IMG/VR virus record: IMGVR_UViG_3300022188_000032 | Location: 1 to 34,042 of that record | Origin: a virus | DNA: 34,042 nt | Reading direction: 5' to 3' (one strand) | Shown: one piece after another, positions 17,081 to 25,114 of the stretch | Layout: every line of letters begins with the position of its first letter | Numbering within the stretch: the stretch's first letter is position 1 | Notes under the pieces: model-generated | The model's input: the letters and a program-made list of their open reading frames with translations, nothing else | The model's database searches: none | Told to the model about the DNA's origin: nothing | Program-made: the position numbers and the translations under genes

Positions 17081-20000
17081 TTCAACCACTTTCAATGATA
17101 CAACCAGTTATGTTTCTGTATGTGCCTTAAGTGAAACCAAAATTGTAATTGCTTATAGAGATATAAGTGGTTCAAATTATGGCACTGCAATTGTAGGTGA
17201 TATAGCAAATAATATTATAACATTTGGTAGCGAACAAGTGTTTAGTATGGATGAAGTCCAACATGTTAATATTGTAAGCATATCAAGCACTAAATTTGTT
17301 ATAGTATATCAAAATAAGGCTTCTTGGGATTACAAGGGGACATCAATAAGTGGCACAGTTTCAGGCACTACAATAACATATGGTAGTGAAACATTTTTTA
17401 ACAATGCAAGCACAAATGCAATTGATTCAATAAAGTTAGATACAGATAAGTTTGTTGTTTCATTCAAAGACCAGGGGAGTGGTTCCGTTGGTAAATGTGT
17501 TATAGGGACATTATCAGGGACTTCAATTTCTTATGGTTCAGAATACACTTTTAGTAATTCATACATACATTATTCAAGTGTATGTGCCTTAGATACAACA
17601 CATTTTGTTGTATGTGCTAAAGACTTTGATGGGTCTGTATATCATGGTGTTAGTTTTGTTGGAACAGTATCAGGCACTTCAATTTCTTATGGTTCAGAAC
17701 AAGAATTTTACTCAAGTGATGATATAGAATACATTCATACGTGTGCCTTAGATTCAAACCATATTGCAATTATATTTAGAAAAGGGAGTCAGTATGGTTC
17801 TTGTTATATTGGAACTGTTTCAGGAAATACAATTTCATATGGAACCAGAAATGACTATAAAACAACTTCAATAAATTCTCAAAGCCTTTGTATGATGGAT
17901 TCTGAAACCATCATAGTTGCATTCAATGATGTTGCTGGTTCTGGTTATGTTTCTGTTTTAAAAGGAACTGTTAGTGGTAATAGTGTTTCTTTTGACGATG
18001 AAACAGTAGTTGATGAAACAAGTATTTCAAGTAGTGGTGTGATAGCCAGAAATGCAGATAGTTTTATAGTAGGGTTCTCACCTCAAACAACTGGAAAAGC
18101 AAGAGTGGGAACCATTGTAGGTGTTTTACCACCAACTAAATATGTTTTTAATGCAGATACTACAGAATATATTCAAACAACAAGACAAAGTGATACCAAA
18201 TTTATAATAAACTATGCTCATGATGGATATGGAAAATGTAAAGTTGCTGATATTTCAAGTGGTGTGATAACATATGCTGACCAATACATTTTTAACTTAG
18301 AAACAACAAGTGAGATAAAAACAGATTTTCTTGATACCACTTCAAGTGTTTGTGTGTGGCTGGATGATAACACCAGTTATTTATCATGTAATATTCAAAT
18401 AAGAACTGATGATGACCTGATTTGTGGTATGCGGCAGTATATAAGCACTGTAAATACAGATAATATAAGTGTTTGTTCAATGGGTTCTGCCGCCTTTGTT
18501 TCTGCATATAATATTGGTGCTGGTAAAGCAATATATTGTCAAAGGGTTGAATACACTATAAATAAAGGGGTTGTTGCTGAATTTTCATCAAATGATGTTT
18601 CTGCAGTAGATGTTTGTATGATAAGCGAAACAAAATTTCTTGTTGCATACAAAGATACTACAGGCAAATGTAAAATAGGTGATATTTCAGGCACTTCAAT
18701 AACATTTGGTTCTGAATATATTTTTAACAATGCATCAACTGATAACATAGTTTGTGTGTCATATGATTCAACTCATGTGGTGATTGGTTTCAAAGATAGT
18801 GATACATATGGCAAAAGTATTATTTGTTCTGTAAGTGGGACTGTGGTTTCTTTTGCATCAAAACAAGCATTTACTGATGTCAAAATAGATAATCTATCAA
18901 TTGATATCTTAGATTCAACATATTTTTTATTTTCATATTCAAGAGATACATCAAATGAAGGGTATAACACTTTAGGGACAATTTCATCAAATGTAATAAC
19001 ATATGGTGATGAAAAAGTATTCAATGAGGGGACTACTGGTTGCACTTCAACATGCGTATTTGACTATAATACATTCATAACAGCATTTAAAGATTGTGAT
19101 GTTTCTGACCATGGGACATGCACCCAGTATGATATAGATGGTCTCGTAAAACTCTGTTTGATAGATGAAACAATTGATTTTGATACCTCAACTGGAATCA
19201 ATAATATATTTGATATGACTGATGATTTGAATTTAACTGATATTGTCAATATGTTATGTCAAGTGTTGTTAACAGATGATTTAAATTTAACAGATAGCAT
19301 GTTGAAAAGTTTTTATATAAGCCTTACTGAAAGTTTCAACTTCAATGAAATTATTGATACCTTACAAGAAATAAATGTGAGTGAAAATATCAATTATACT
19401 GATTTGATAGAAAATACCAATTATATCAATATGTTTGATGGTTTTGAGTTGAATGAAAGCATCAATTTTACCATTTCTTTGATAGTCTCCGAAGTCATTA
19501 ATGCAATTGATACCATACAAACAAGCAATCAAGTCTTGTTAAGTGAACTAATTACTTTTAGTGCTGAAGTAAAACAGTTAAGATATATTTTACTAAATGA
19601 CTCAATTGAGTTGATTAGTAATATTGGTTTTGATAGCATTATCAATATATTAGATACCATTGGATTACTTGATAACACTACAATAAGTAATATATTTGGT
19701 ATTTTGGATGTCTTGGGTGTTAGTGATACAATTGAAAGAAAAATATTTATAACTGTAATTGATAATATTGGTTTACTCGATACATTTGTTAATAACACAA
19801 TTCTGGAAATTCAGGATACTATAAATTCAAATGACCATATTTGCAATATTTTAACAAATAGTGATTTATTTGATAGTTTGGGTGTTAATGATAACATTGA
19901 TTTGAATATGCTTCTGAACATCCAGGATGCCATGCTGTTGGTAGATAATTTACACTTGAGACCTATCATAAGAGTTGATGAAATAATTGCACTGTCATCT

Positions 20001-20639
20001 GTTTTAAGCATATCAAAGAGGTTTTTAAAATTTATCAATGAGATAATAACATTTGGTTGTAATATTGGTGTGGGACAGATAATTAATGTGCTTGAGGTTG
20101 TTGATTTTCAAGATGTTAGTAATGTTTTAGTAAAAATTGTATTAGATGAACAAATAGTCTATAGTGATTTATGTAATATTATAAATAGTTTAGAGTTGGT
20201 TGATGGGTTTAATATTACAGAAGAACTAAGAACAAGTGTGCTGATGTCTTTGTCAGATGGATTGGGTATTAGTGAAATTCTGAATATATTTAAGTCAATC
20301 ATAGTATCTGATAATTTAAATACAAATACAAACATAGAAATTTCAAATGATTTCAATATATTAGAAAATATTTTGTTAAACGATAACTTTAATCTGCAAA
20401 ATATCATAAATATCATAGATAATATAGATACAAATGATACAACTTCATTTGAAAGATTAATAAACATCACGGATGGTATTACAAGTAATGAGAATATAAC
20501 TTTATCTAATGTATTCAGTATGTTAGAAGATATTATATTGAACTCTGATTTAGATTTAACTGATGAAACAGGTAAATTTATAATGCTGTTTGAAGGTAAA
20601 TTGAAACAATTATATTTTAGTGCGAGGGAGGACGTATAG
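17061..20639 (+). CDS. Large fibre-like protein: two seven-bladed propellers on an 18-residue-repeat shaft
   Basis: The 1192-residue product has two parts. Residues 1 to about 690 contain 14 repeats of about 50 residues, each with a pattern like SVCALDTTHFVVCAKD followed by GTVSGTSISYGSE. Fourteen copies fit two consecutive seven-bladed beta-propellers, with a break near residues 350-360 (VLPPTKY). From about 700 to 1172 there are about 25 tandem repeats of almost strict 18-residue length (for example DLNLTDIVNMLCQVLLTD), with hydrophobics at fixed positions and a D/E at positions 6 and 18. The extreme C-terminus (KLKQLYFSAREDV) resembles that of the protein at 21080. The position after J and the architecture suggest a receptor-binding side or tip fibre. 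Its AAGGTGA Shine-Dalgarno lies within the preceding small gene. Confidence 0.8.
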   Translation: MSITISNSTTFNDTTSYVSVCALSETKIVIAYRDISGSNYGTAIVGDIANNIITFGSEQVFSMDEVQHVNIVSISSTKFVIVYQNKASWDYKGTSISGTVSGTTITYGSETFFNNASTNAIDSIKLDTDKFVVSFKDQGSGSVGKCVIGTLSGTSISYGSEYTFSNSYIHYSSVCALDTTHFVVCAKDFDGSVYHGVSFVGTVSGTSISYGSEQEFYSSDDIEYIHTCALDSNHIAIIFRKGSQYGSCYIGTVSGNTISYGTRNDYKTTSINSQSLCMMDSETIIVAFNDVAGSGYVSVLKGTVSGNSVSFDDETVVDETSISSSGVIARNADSFIVGFSPQTTGKARVGTIVGVLPPTKYVFNADTTEYIQTTRQSDTKFIINYAHDGYGKCKVADISSGVITYADQYIFNLETTSEIKTDFLDTTSSVCVWLDDNTSYLSCNIQIRTDDDLICGMRQYISTVNTDNISVCSMGSAAFVSAYNIGAGKAIYCQRVEYTINKGVVAEFSSNDVSAVDVCMISETKFLVAYKDTTGKCKIGDISGTSITFGSEYIFNNASTDNIVCVSYDSTHVVIGFKDSDTYGKSIICSVSGTVVSFASKQAFTDVKIDNLSIDILDSTYFLFSYSRDTSNEGYNTLGTISSNVITYGDEKVFNEGTTGCTSTCVFDYNTFITAFKDCDVSDHGTCTQYDIDGLVKLCLIDETIDFDTSTGINNIFDMTDDLNLTDIVNMLCQVLLTDDLNLTDSMLKSFYISLTESFNFNEIIDTLQEINVSENINYTDLIENTNYINMFDGFELNESINFTISLIVSEVINAIDTIQTSNQVLLSELITFSAEVKQLRYILLNDSIELISNIGFDSIINILDTIGLLDNTTISNIFGILDVLGVSDTIERKIFITVIDNIGLLDTFVNNTILEIQDTINSNDHICNILTNSDLFDSLGVNDNIDLNMLLNIQDAMLLVDNLHLRPIIRVDEIIALSSVLSISKRFLKFINEIITFGCNIGVGQIINVLEVVDFQDVSNVLVKIVLDEQIVYSDLCNIINSLELVDGFNITEELRTSVLMSLSDGLGISEILNIFKSIIVSDNLNTNTNIEISNDFNILENILLNDNFNLQNIINIIDNIDTNDTTSFERLINITDGITSNENITLSNVFSMLEDIILNSDLDLTDETGKFIMLFEGKLKQLYFSAREDV
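19150..20575 (+). repeat. Diverged 54-bp (18-codon) repeats encoding the shaft of the first fibre-like protein
   Basis: Split every 18 codons, the translation gives aligned units such as TIGLLDNTTISNIFGILD, VLGVSDTIERKIFITVID, NIGLLDTFVNNTILEIQD and GLGISEILNIFKSIIVSD. Only two or three units depart from 18 residues (19 or 20). The DNA copies have diverged, unlike those in the second fibre-like gene, so this array looks older. Confidence 0.85.
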
Positions 20640-21073
20640 TGAATAAAAGTGAATTAATAGCTGATATTACAAGTCAATATCACAGTGTTGGTCAACCATT
20701 TGAAATGAAAACAAGTTGTATGTCTGGATTTGATAACAGTGAGAACATCAAAATGTATAACATATCAACTTATACAACGGAAAATGATATCATGAGTCAA
20801 GGTTCTGTAAATTTTTATGTTAGTGATGAAGGATTGGGGACAGAAGAAGCTTATTATACCTTAAATTACAATGTGTTTGAAGGCAAGTTAAAAGATAAAA
20901 TGGCTTCAATGATATCTGATGAAACAATTTTAACTGGTTCTGTGGAGTCATTTGATGAAGCAGGAAAATATGGTATTATACAAGGCTTTGTTTTAAGTGA
21001 TAACAGAGTGAGTGAAGTAAAATACTTTGTATACACCGTTAATGATGTTTTAACAGCAAACCTGATGTCATAA
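20639..21073 (+). CDS. Unknown protein between the two fibre-like genes
   Basis: A 144-residue protein starting at GTG 20639, which overlaps the TAG of the preceding gene; a strong GGGAGGACG Shine-Dalgarno supports this start. The sequence looks mixed alpha/beta (SELIADITSQYHSVGQPFEMKTS..., GSVNFYVSDEGLGTEEAYYTLNY..., GIIQGFVLSDNRVSEVKYFVYT). No known family is evident. Lying between two proteins that share a shaft and C-terminal motif, it may be a fibre adaptor, connector or assembly factor; that is inferred from position only. Confidence 0.7.
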   Translation: MNKSELIADITSQYHSVGQPFEMKTSCMSGFDNSENIKMYNISTYTTENDIMSQGSVNFYVSDEGLGTEEAYYTLNYNVFEGKLKDKMASMISDETILTGSVESFDEAGKYGIIQGFVLSDNRVSEVKYFVYTVNDVLTANLMS

Positions 21074-21079
21074 GGTGAT

Positions 21080-23533
21080 TTGATGACCTTTTCAATAGAA
21101 CAAGAAGTTTTTCCGAATGATTTAAACGCAAATGATTTGTTTGGGTATAATGTAGATATCAATAATGGCACTATGATTGTTGGTGCTTATCAACATAATA
21201 CAGATGGTATAAGTGATAAGGGTGCTGTATATGTGTTTGTTGAAGATGAAAATCACGACTGGACTTTTCAACAAAAATTATCAAGTAGTTATTCAACTGC
21301 AAATCAAGTCATAGGTAAATATTGTAGAATATCAGGTGATTATATTGTTTCTTGTAATTATGAAACTTGGGATGGTTCAACTGATGGTGTCATTGTTTGG
21401 AAAAGAACAGGAGCAACATGGACATATTCACAACTTATAATGTGGAATTCTGATAAATTAAGTGATGCAGTTGCTATTGATGGGGGATATGTTGTTATCA
21501 GTGCTAAAAACAGAACCATTAATAGTTTGGGTGCTGTGGGTGATGCCTTAGTATATAAACATAATGGAACATCATTCATATATCAATCACAATTACCCAC
21601 CACTGACATAGTTGCAGATAGACAGTATGGAAAGTGGGTTGATATTTCTGGGGAAAGGGCTGCTGTGGGTTGCACTTATTGGGATGGTATACATAAGGGG
21701 CATGTCCATATTTTCAAAAAAAATGGAACCACATGGACTCTGGAACAGGTTATCCATAACCCTGACAGTAATATTCAGACATTTGGTGAGTCGTTTTGTA
21801 TTGATGGTGAAACCATTGTTATTGGTGCTAAGAGGTCAACTGTAAATGGTATTATAAAAGCAGGTGCTGCTTTAGTTTACAAACTGGTTGATGGCACATG
21901 GACGTATCAACAAACACTCACAGAAACAACCACAAGAGAAAATAATTATTTTGGTGTTTCAGTTCATATAAGAGGGGATAAATGTTTGGTCGCAACACCT
22001 TATGATAAGGATGTTGGTGGTTCTTCCCAGGGTGGTGCTGTAAATGTTTATAAATTAGAAGGCGAAACATGGGTGTTAAAACAAAGAATATTTGACCCTG
22101 GAACACCTTCAGCAGATTATTTTGGTTATTCTTGTGCAATTACAGATGGTTATAATGGGTCTACAAATATCAATATTGGTGCTGCTTACGAGGATTCACA
22201 TGGTGGTAATGCTGGAACCAGTTATATCTATAGAGAGAGTGAGATTACATTACCAGATACCATATTATCAAGCACAGATACAATAATTGATAACATAATG
22301 AGTATGTTAGAGTCATTAAACCTAACAGACAATACAATCTTAACAAATATAGCAAAAATTGTAGCTGATGTTTTGAATCTAACAGATACCCTTTCTTCTT
22401 TTAGTAATATATTCAATATGTTAGACACCATAACAACAAACAGCACCATCAATATCAATAACATTTTTAACATACTGGAATCATTACATTTAACAGATAT
22501 AATAAACATAACTGGACTTACAAGTGTATTTGACACACTTAATATTACAGATAATTTAACAATTTCAAATATTTTCAGTATGTTAGATGCCATATCATTT
22601 GCTGATATAGTTGATGTTATAAAAGAGATTGTAAAATATATAACAGATGCATTAAATCTAACAGATAATTTAACATTATCTAATATATTCAGTATGTTAG
22701 AAGAAATTAATCTAACAGATGATATCACTATCAATAACATTTTTAACATACTGGAATCATTACATTTAACAGATATAATAAACAGCAGCACCATAATGAG
22801 TGTATTAGAATCACTTAATATTACAGATACAACAAATATAAGTAATATTTTCAACATGTTAGACAGTATATCTCTTGTTGATTTATTTGATATAAATTAT
22901 CTGATATCACTTGTTGATAGCTTAAATTTTGATGATTCTACAACAATTTCAAACATTTTTAACATACTGGAATCATTACATTTAACAGAAGATACAACAA
23001 TTTCAAACATTTTAAATGTGTTAGATGTCATATCATTTGCTGATATCACAAATGTTATAAAAGAAATTGTAAAATATATCACAGATACCTTGAATTTAAC
23101 AAGTGATATCAATATAAGTAATATTTTCAACATGTTAGATGATATCAATATCAATGATATCATTGATATTATAATTGATGTTATATTCAAACATATTTCT
23201 GAAAGTTTAAACCTGACTGATGATACAAGTATAAGTGGTATTTTAAATGTGTTAGATAATATTTCTCTTGCTGACACCACAACAATAAACAATATATTTT
23301 CAATTTTAGATGAAATTTCTACCACAGATATACTAAATATAATTAGTAGTTTAAATATAAATGATTTTATATACAACACAGAGGATATTGAGATTCAAAA
23401 TGCGCTGAATCTGTTTGATAGCTTGAGTATAAATGATTTACTATCACTGAACCCAGATGATATAATTATAAGAAGCATATTTAGTGCGGATATCAAAGAT
23501 TTCTACTTTAGTGCAAAAATTAGAGGTGATTAA
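21080..23533 (+). CDS. Second fibre-like protein: FG-GAP-like seven-bladed propeller on an 18-residue-repeat shaft
   Basis: The first 390 of 817 residues contain seven FG-GAP/integrin-like blades (LFGYNVDINNGTMIVGAY..., YFGVSVHIRGDKCLVATPY...), most ending in a strand like VYKLVDGTWTYQQTL. This is a different propeller family from that of the first fibre-like protein. Residues about 395-797 are about 22 repeats of 18 residues (SLNITDTTNISNIFNMLD type), with occasional 20-21-residue units containing EIVKYITD. The C-terminus (DIKDFYFSAKIRGD) matches the other fibre. Many 54-bp DNA units are nearly identical, so the shaft has expanded recently. The likely role is a receptor-binding or accessory fibre. 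The start has an AAGGTGAT Shine-Dalgarno. Confidence 0.8.
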   Translation: MMTFSIEQEVFPNDLNANDLFGYNVDINNGTMIVGAYQHNTDGISDKGAVYVFVEDENHDWTFQQKLSSSYSTANQVIGKYCRISGDYIVSCNYETWDGSTDGVIVWKRTGATWTYSQLIMWNSDKLSDAVAIDGGYVVISAKNRTINSLGAVGDALVYKHNGTSFIYQSQLPTTDIVADRQYGKWVDISGERAAVGCTYWDGIHKGHVHIFKKNGTTWTLEQVIHNPDSNIQTFGESFCIDGETIVIGAKRSTVNGIIKAGAALVYKLVDGTWTYQQTLTETTTRENNYFGVSVHIRGDKCLVATPYDKDVGGSSQGGAVNVYKLEGETWVLKQRIFDPGTPSADYFGYSCAITDGYNGSTNINIGAAYEDSHGGNAGTSYIYRESEITLPDTILSSTDTIIDNIMSMLESLNLTDNTILTNIAKIVADVLNLTDTLSSFSNIFNMLDTITTNSTININNIFNILESLHLTDIINITGLTSVFDTLNITDNLTISNIFSMLDAISFADIVDVIKEIVKYITDALNLTDNLTLSNIFSMLEEINLTDDITINNIFNILESLHLTDIINSSTIMSVLESLNITDTTNISNIFNMLDSISLVDLFDINYLISLVDSLNFDDSTTISNIFNILESLHLTEDTTISNILNVLDVISFADITNVIKEIVKYITDTLNLTSDINISNIFNMLDDININDIIDIIIDVIFKHISESLNLTDDTSISGILNVLDNISLADTTTINNIFSILDEISTTDILNIISSLNINDFIYNTEDIEIQNALNLFDSLSINDLLSLNPDDIIIRSIFSADIKDFYFSAKIRGD
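22264..23470 (+). repeat. Recently expanded 54-bp repeats encoding the second fibre shaft
   Basis: A 36-base stretch (ACATTTTTAACATACTGG...) occurs identically at 22461, 22737 and 22953. The last two are 216 bases apart, exactly four units; the first two are 276 apart, five units plus two extra codons. A longer module containing CATATCATTTGCTGATAT recurs at 22591 and 23029 (438 bases apart). Higher-order duplication of multi-unit blocks is the simplest explanation. The array keeps the reading frame throughout. Confidence 0.9.
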
Positions 23534-23671
23534 ATGAAAGAAAAATTCGGAATGAACGATCAAATTTCAATTGAACGATCAAATGAAACAAGTAATAAAG
23601 ATAAAGTGCTGATTAATTTATTATTACAACTTTTAAAAATAACTTTAACAAAAAAATTAAAAAAAGGATAA
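23534..23671 (+). CDS. 45-residue small protein
   Basis: This short gene starts 1 base after the stop of the second fibre-like gene, with AGAGGTGAT as Shine-Dalgarno, and stops 6 bases before the next start. The product has a polar N-terminal half and a C-terminal amphipathic-to-hydrophobic segment (VLINLLLQLLKITLT) followed by a Lys cluster. That could be a short helix or a single membrane-associated segment. No family is recognised. Its fit in the operon and its ribosome site support it as real. Confidence 0.55.
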   Translation: MKEKFGMNDQISIERSNETSNKDKVLINLLLQLLKITLTKKLKKG

Positions 23672-23677
23672 AATATT

Positions 23678-24160
23678 ATGAATACAGATTTAAAACTTTG
23701 GAAAACAGAATGGAAGATTGAAAAATATGCAAGTGAAATAGATTTTAAAAATGGTGTTTGTTTTGAAACAAACACAATTTCTGGAAATATTGGTTTGAAT
23801 GAGGGTCTGCAACTTGTAGGTGATTTAATGATCGGGGAAAGTGGAACCCCTTATAACAATACAAATGCTTATATTGGAGTCGGTGAAAGCACTACAGCAG
23901 CAGCGGCCACTGATACTGGTTTGTTGGGTTCTACGTTAACTTATAAAGGCATGGAGTCAGGATACCCATCAAGAACAGACCAGACGATCACTTTTAGGAG
24001 TGAGTTCGGTGCGAACGATGCAAATTATAGTTGGCAGGAATTTTCTTTAAGTAATTCTGATTCAAACTCCGGCGTCAATATTAACCGCAAAACGTCAAAC
24101 CAGGGATTGAAAGTAATTGAGCAAATATGGACGCTAAACTTAACAATTACACTTAGTTAA
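23678..24160 (+). CDS. Conserved phage structural-type protein of unknown function
   Basis: A 160-residue beta-rich protein with a layout I have seen in phage structural genes near tail fibres: a GENE-start region, then NAYIGVGESTTAAAATDTGLLG, MESGYPSRTDQTITFRSEFGANDANYSWQEFSLSNS and a final NRKTSNQGLKVIEQIWTLNLTITLS. The terminal pattern (Lys/W/L alternation) suggests a strand that completes a beta-sandwich. Codon use in the middle is less AT-rich than in its neighbours (GCAGCAGCGGCC, GGCGTC), hinting at a different origin. A decoration or tail-tip accessory role is possible; no biochemical function can be assigned. Confidence 0.7.
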   Translation: MNTDLKLWKTEWKIEKYASEIDFKNGVCFETNTISGNIGLNEGLQLVGDLMIGESGTPYNNTNAYIGVGESTTAAAATDTGLLGSTLTYKGMESGYPSRTDQTITFRSEFGANDANYSWQEFSLSNSDSNSGVNINRKTSNQGLKVIEQIWTLNLTITLS

Positions 24161-24173
24161 GGGGGTTTTTGAA

Positions 24174-24377
24174 ATGGATGTTTCAACAGAACTTATCATA
24201 AAGAGCCTGGATACCATTAACAAAAAACTTGATCGGTTGAGTGATAACTTGCGAGATTGCCAGAAAGTGAGATTACAGTGTGTTAAAGAGAATTCCAAAA
24301 CTTTTTTAGAAAAGAAAACATTCTTTGTTGCTGTTGGTCTTGTTTTCACTGCCTTAACAACTGTATTGTTTATTTAA
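24174..24377 (+). CDS. Small coiled-coil membrane protein (XhlA/holin-like candidate)
   Basis: The 67-residue product has an amphipathic helix with heptad pattern (ELIIKSLDTINKKLDRLSDNLRDCQK) followed by one C-terminal membrane segment (TFFVAVGLVFTALTTVLFI, about 49-67). This layout resembles the haemolysin XhlA group, found in phage lysis modules. It is the last rightward gene of the late operon, a common place for lysis genes. No endolysin lies beside it, so a lysis role is plausible but not shown. A GGGGG-rich Shine-Dalgarno precedes the ATG. Confidence 0.65.
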   Translation: MDVSTELIIKSLDTINKKLDRLSDNLRDCQKVRLQCVKENSKTFLEKKTFFVAVGLVFTALTTVLFI

Positions 24378-24384
24378 AATAATC

Positions 24385-24413
24385 TTGAAAATAATCTTGA
24401 AACACTATATACT
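24385..24413 (+). promoter_or_regulatory. Sigma70-like promoter of the candidate small RNA
   Basis: TTGAAA (24385-24390), a 17-base spacer and TATACT (24408-24413). The expected start is A24420, at the foot of a hairpin. No open reading frame with a ribosome site follows before the terminator-like hairpin, so the product would be non-coding. Confidence 0.65.
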
Positions 24414-24419
24414 ATCAAT

Positions 24420-24516
24420 ATGAAGTAAGAAATTGCTTCAGCCTGTTGTTTTATCTCCTGGGATGCCATTCTGGGTAAGGGAATTGTCCTTTACTTGGAG
24501 TGGCATTTTTATTTTT
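24420..24516 (+). ncRNA. Candidate small RNA with anti-Shine-Dalgarno segment complementary to the early leaders
   Basis: The predicted transcript is about 95 bases. Its 5' hairpin pairs 24421-24428 with 24433-24440 around a GAAA tetraloop (8 bp, one G-U). A single-stranded stretch of about 22 bases follows (24441-24462). The 3' structure is an outer stem ATGCCATTC/GAGTGGCAT (24463-24471 with 24498-24506) and an inner 8-bp stem (GTAAGGGA/TCCTTTAC) with an ATTG loop, then a U-rich tail. The single-stranded part, TGTTGTTTTATCTCCT (24444-24459), can pair with AGGGGATAA plus CAACA of the early leaders, covering Shine-Dalgarno and start codon with a 2-base bulge. It could equally be just the late-operon terminator with an upstream hairpin; the dedicated promoter favours an RNA gene. 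Confidence 0.5.
24463..24516 (+). terminator. Intrinsic terminator of the late operon / small RNA
   Basis: A bipartite hairpin: outer 9-bp stem (24463-24471 with 24498-24506, one G-U), inner 8-bp stem (24474-24481 with 24486-24493, one G-U), then TTTTTATTTTT. It lies between the last rightward late gene and the convergent leftward nuclease gene, where a terminator is needed. Confidence 0.8.
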
Positions 24517-24562
24517 AACTAATCACAAATCAAGTCATAACAATCCATTTATACCTTTTAAT

Positions 24563-25114
24563 TTATACAAAAACACCAGCCTGTTTCAAACCAAGAAGTC
24601 TCTTTATAACATCAGGCGTTACAGCATCAAAAAATTCTTTCATGTTAAAAACATATATCCCTTCATCCTTTGTTTGAACCATAAAATAATTTAATGTCTC
24701 AACATTGTTTGATAGCATATTAAAAGTATCACAACCAATAACAACTATAGTTGGTTGTCTATCCTGTTTATAAATCAACAAAGGTTCCTTACCCCCTTTC
24801 AAAGCATCATCCTTGCATTGTTCCCAAAATTTCAAAAGTTCATTTGATTTAGAGTTCTTTTTAAAAAACTTAAAAAAATTGAATGATGGATACCCACACT
24901 TAATCTCAATCGAAAACAGGTCTGTTAAAAATTCACTTTCCCCTTTCAAAGCAACAATATCACCAGTAATATCTGGGTTCTGTATCCCACCAATACCCCC
25001 AGAAGATGGACTTCTCCAATACATATAAGGCTTCTCCTTGCCTGATACCCATTTTGTTAAATATTTTGCAATATCCCTTTCAAACCCACTACCCTTTCCT
25101 TTCCCCTTAGCCAT
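24563..25114 (-). CDS. PD-(D/E)XK-type nuclease, the only leftward gene
   Basis: The 183-residue product starts MAKGKGKGSGFERDIAKYL. The ATG at 25114 is chosen because GAGGGAG lies just upstream; a longer frame to 25159 has no ribosome site. A PD-(D/E)XK core is visible: Glu12 in the first helix, Asp52 in NPDITGDIVAL, then Glu70-x-Lys72 in FSIEIKCGYP. This resembles Holliday-junction resolvase/restriction-like phage nucleases, which act in recombination, packaging-related DNA processing or host DNA breakdown. It is transcribed leftward from the intergenic region at 25115-25282, divergent from the early promoter array and convergent with the late operon. Confidence 0.8.
   Translation of the reverse strand: MAKGKGKGSGFERDIAKYLTKWVSGKEKPYMYWRSPSSGGIGGIQNPDITGDIVALKGESEFLTDLFSIEIKCGYPSFNFFKFFKKNSKSNELLKFWEQCKDDALKGGKEPLLIYKQDRQPTIVVIGCDTFNMLSNNVETLNYFMVQTKDEGIYVFNMKEFFDAVTPDVIKRLLGLKQAGVFV

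Noticed and set aside
22228-23379. Long minus-strand open frames opposite the fibre shaft
   Set aside because: They arise because the 54-bp repeat lacks stops on both strands; composition is Ser/Ile/Leu monotony and there are no start signals.
24500-24694. Rightward 64-codon frame after the late terminator
   Set aside because: It starts within the terminator hairpin and runs antisense to the nuclease gene; no Shine-Dalgarno.
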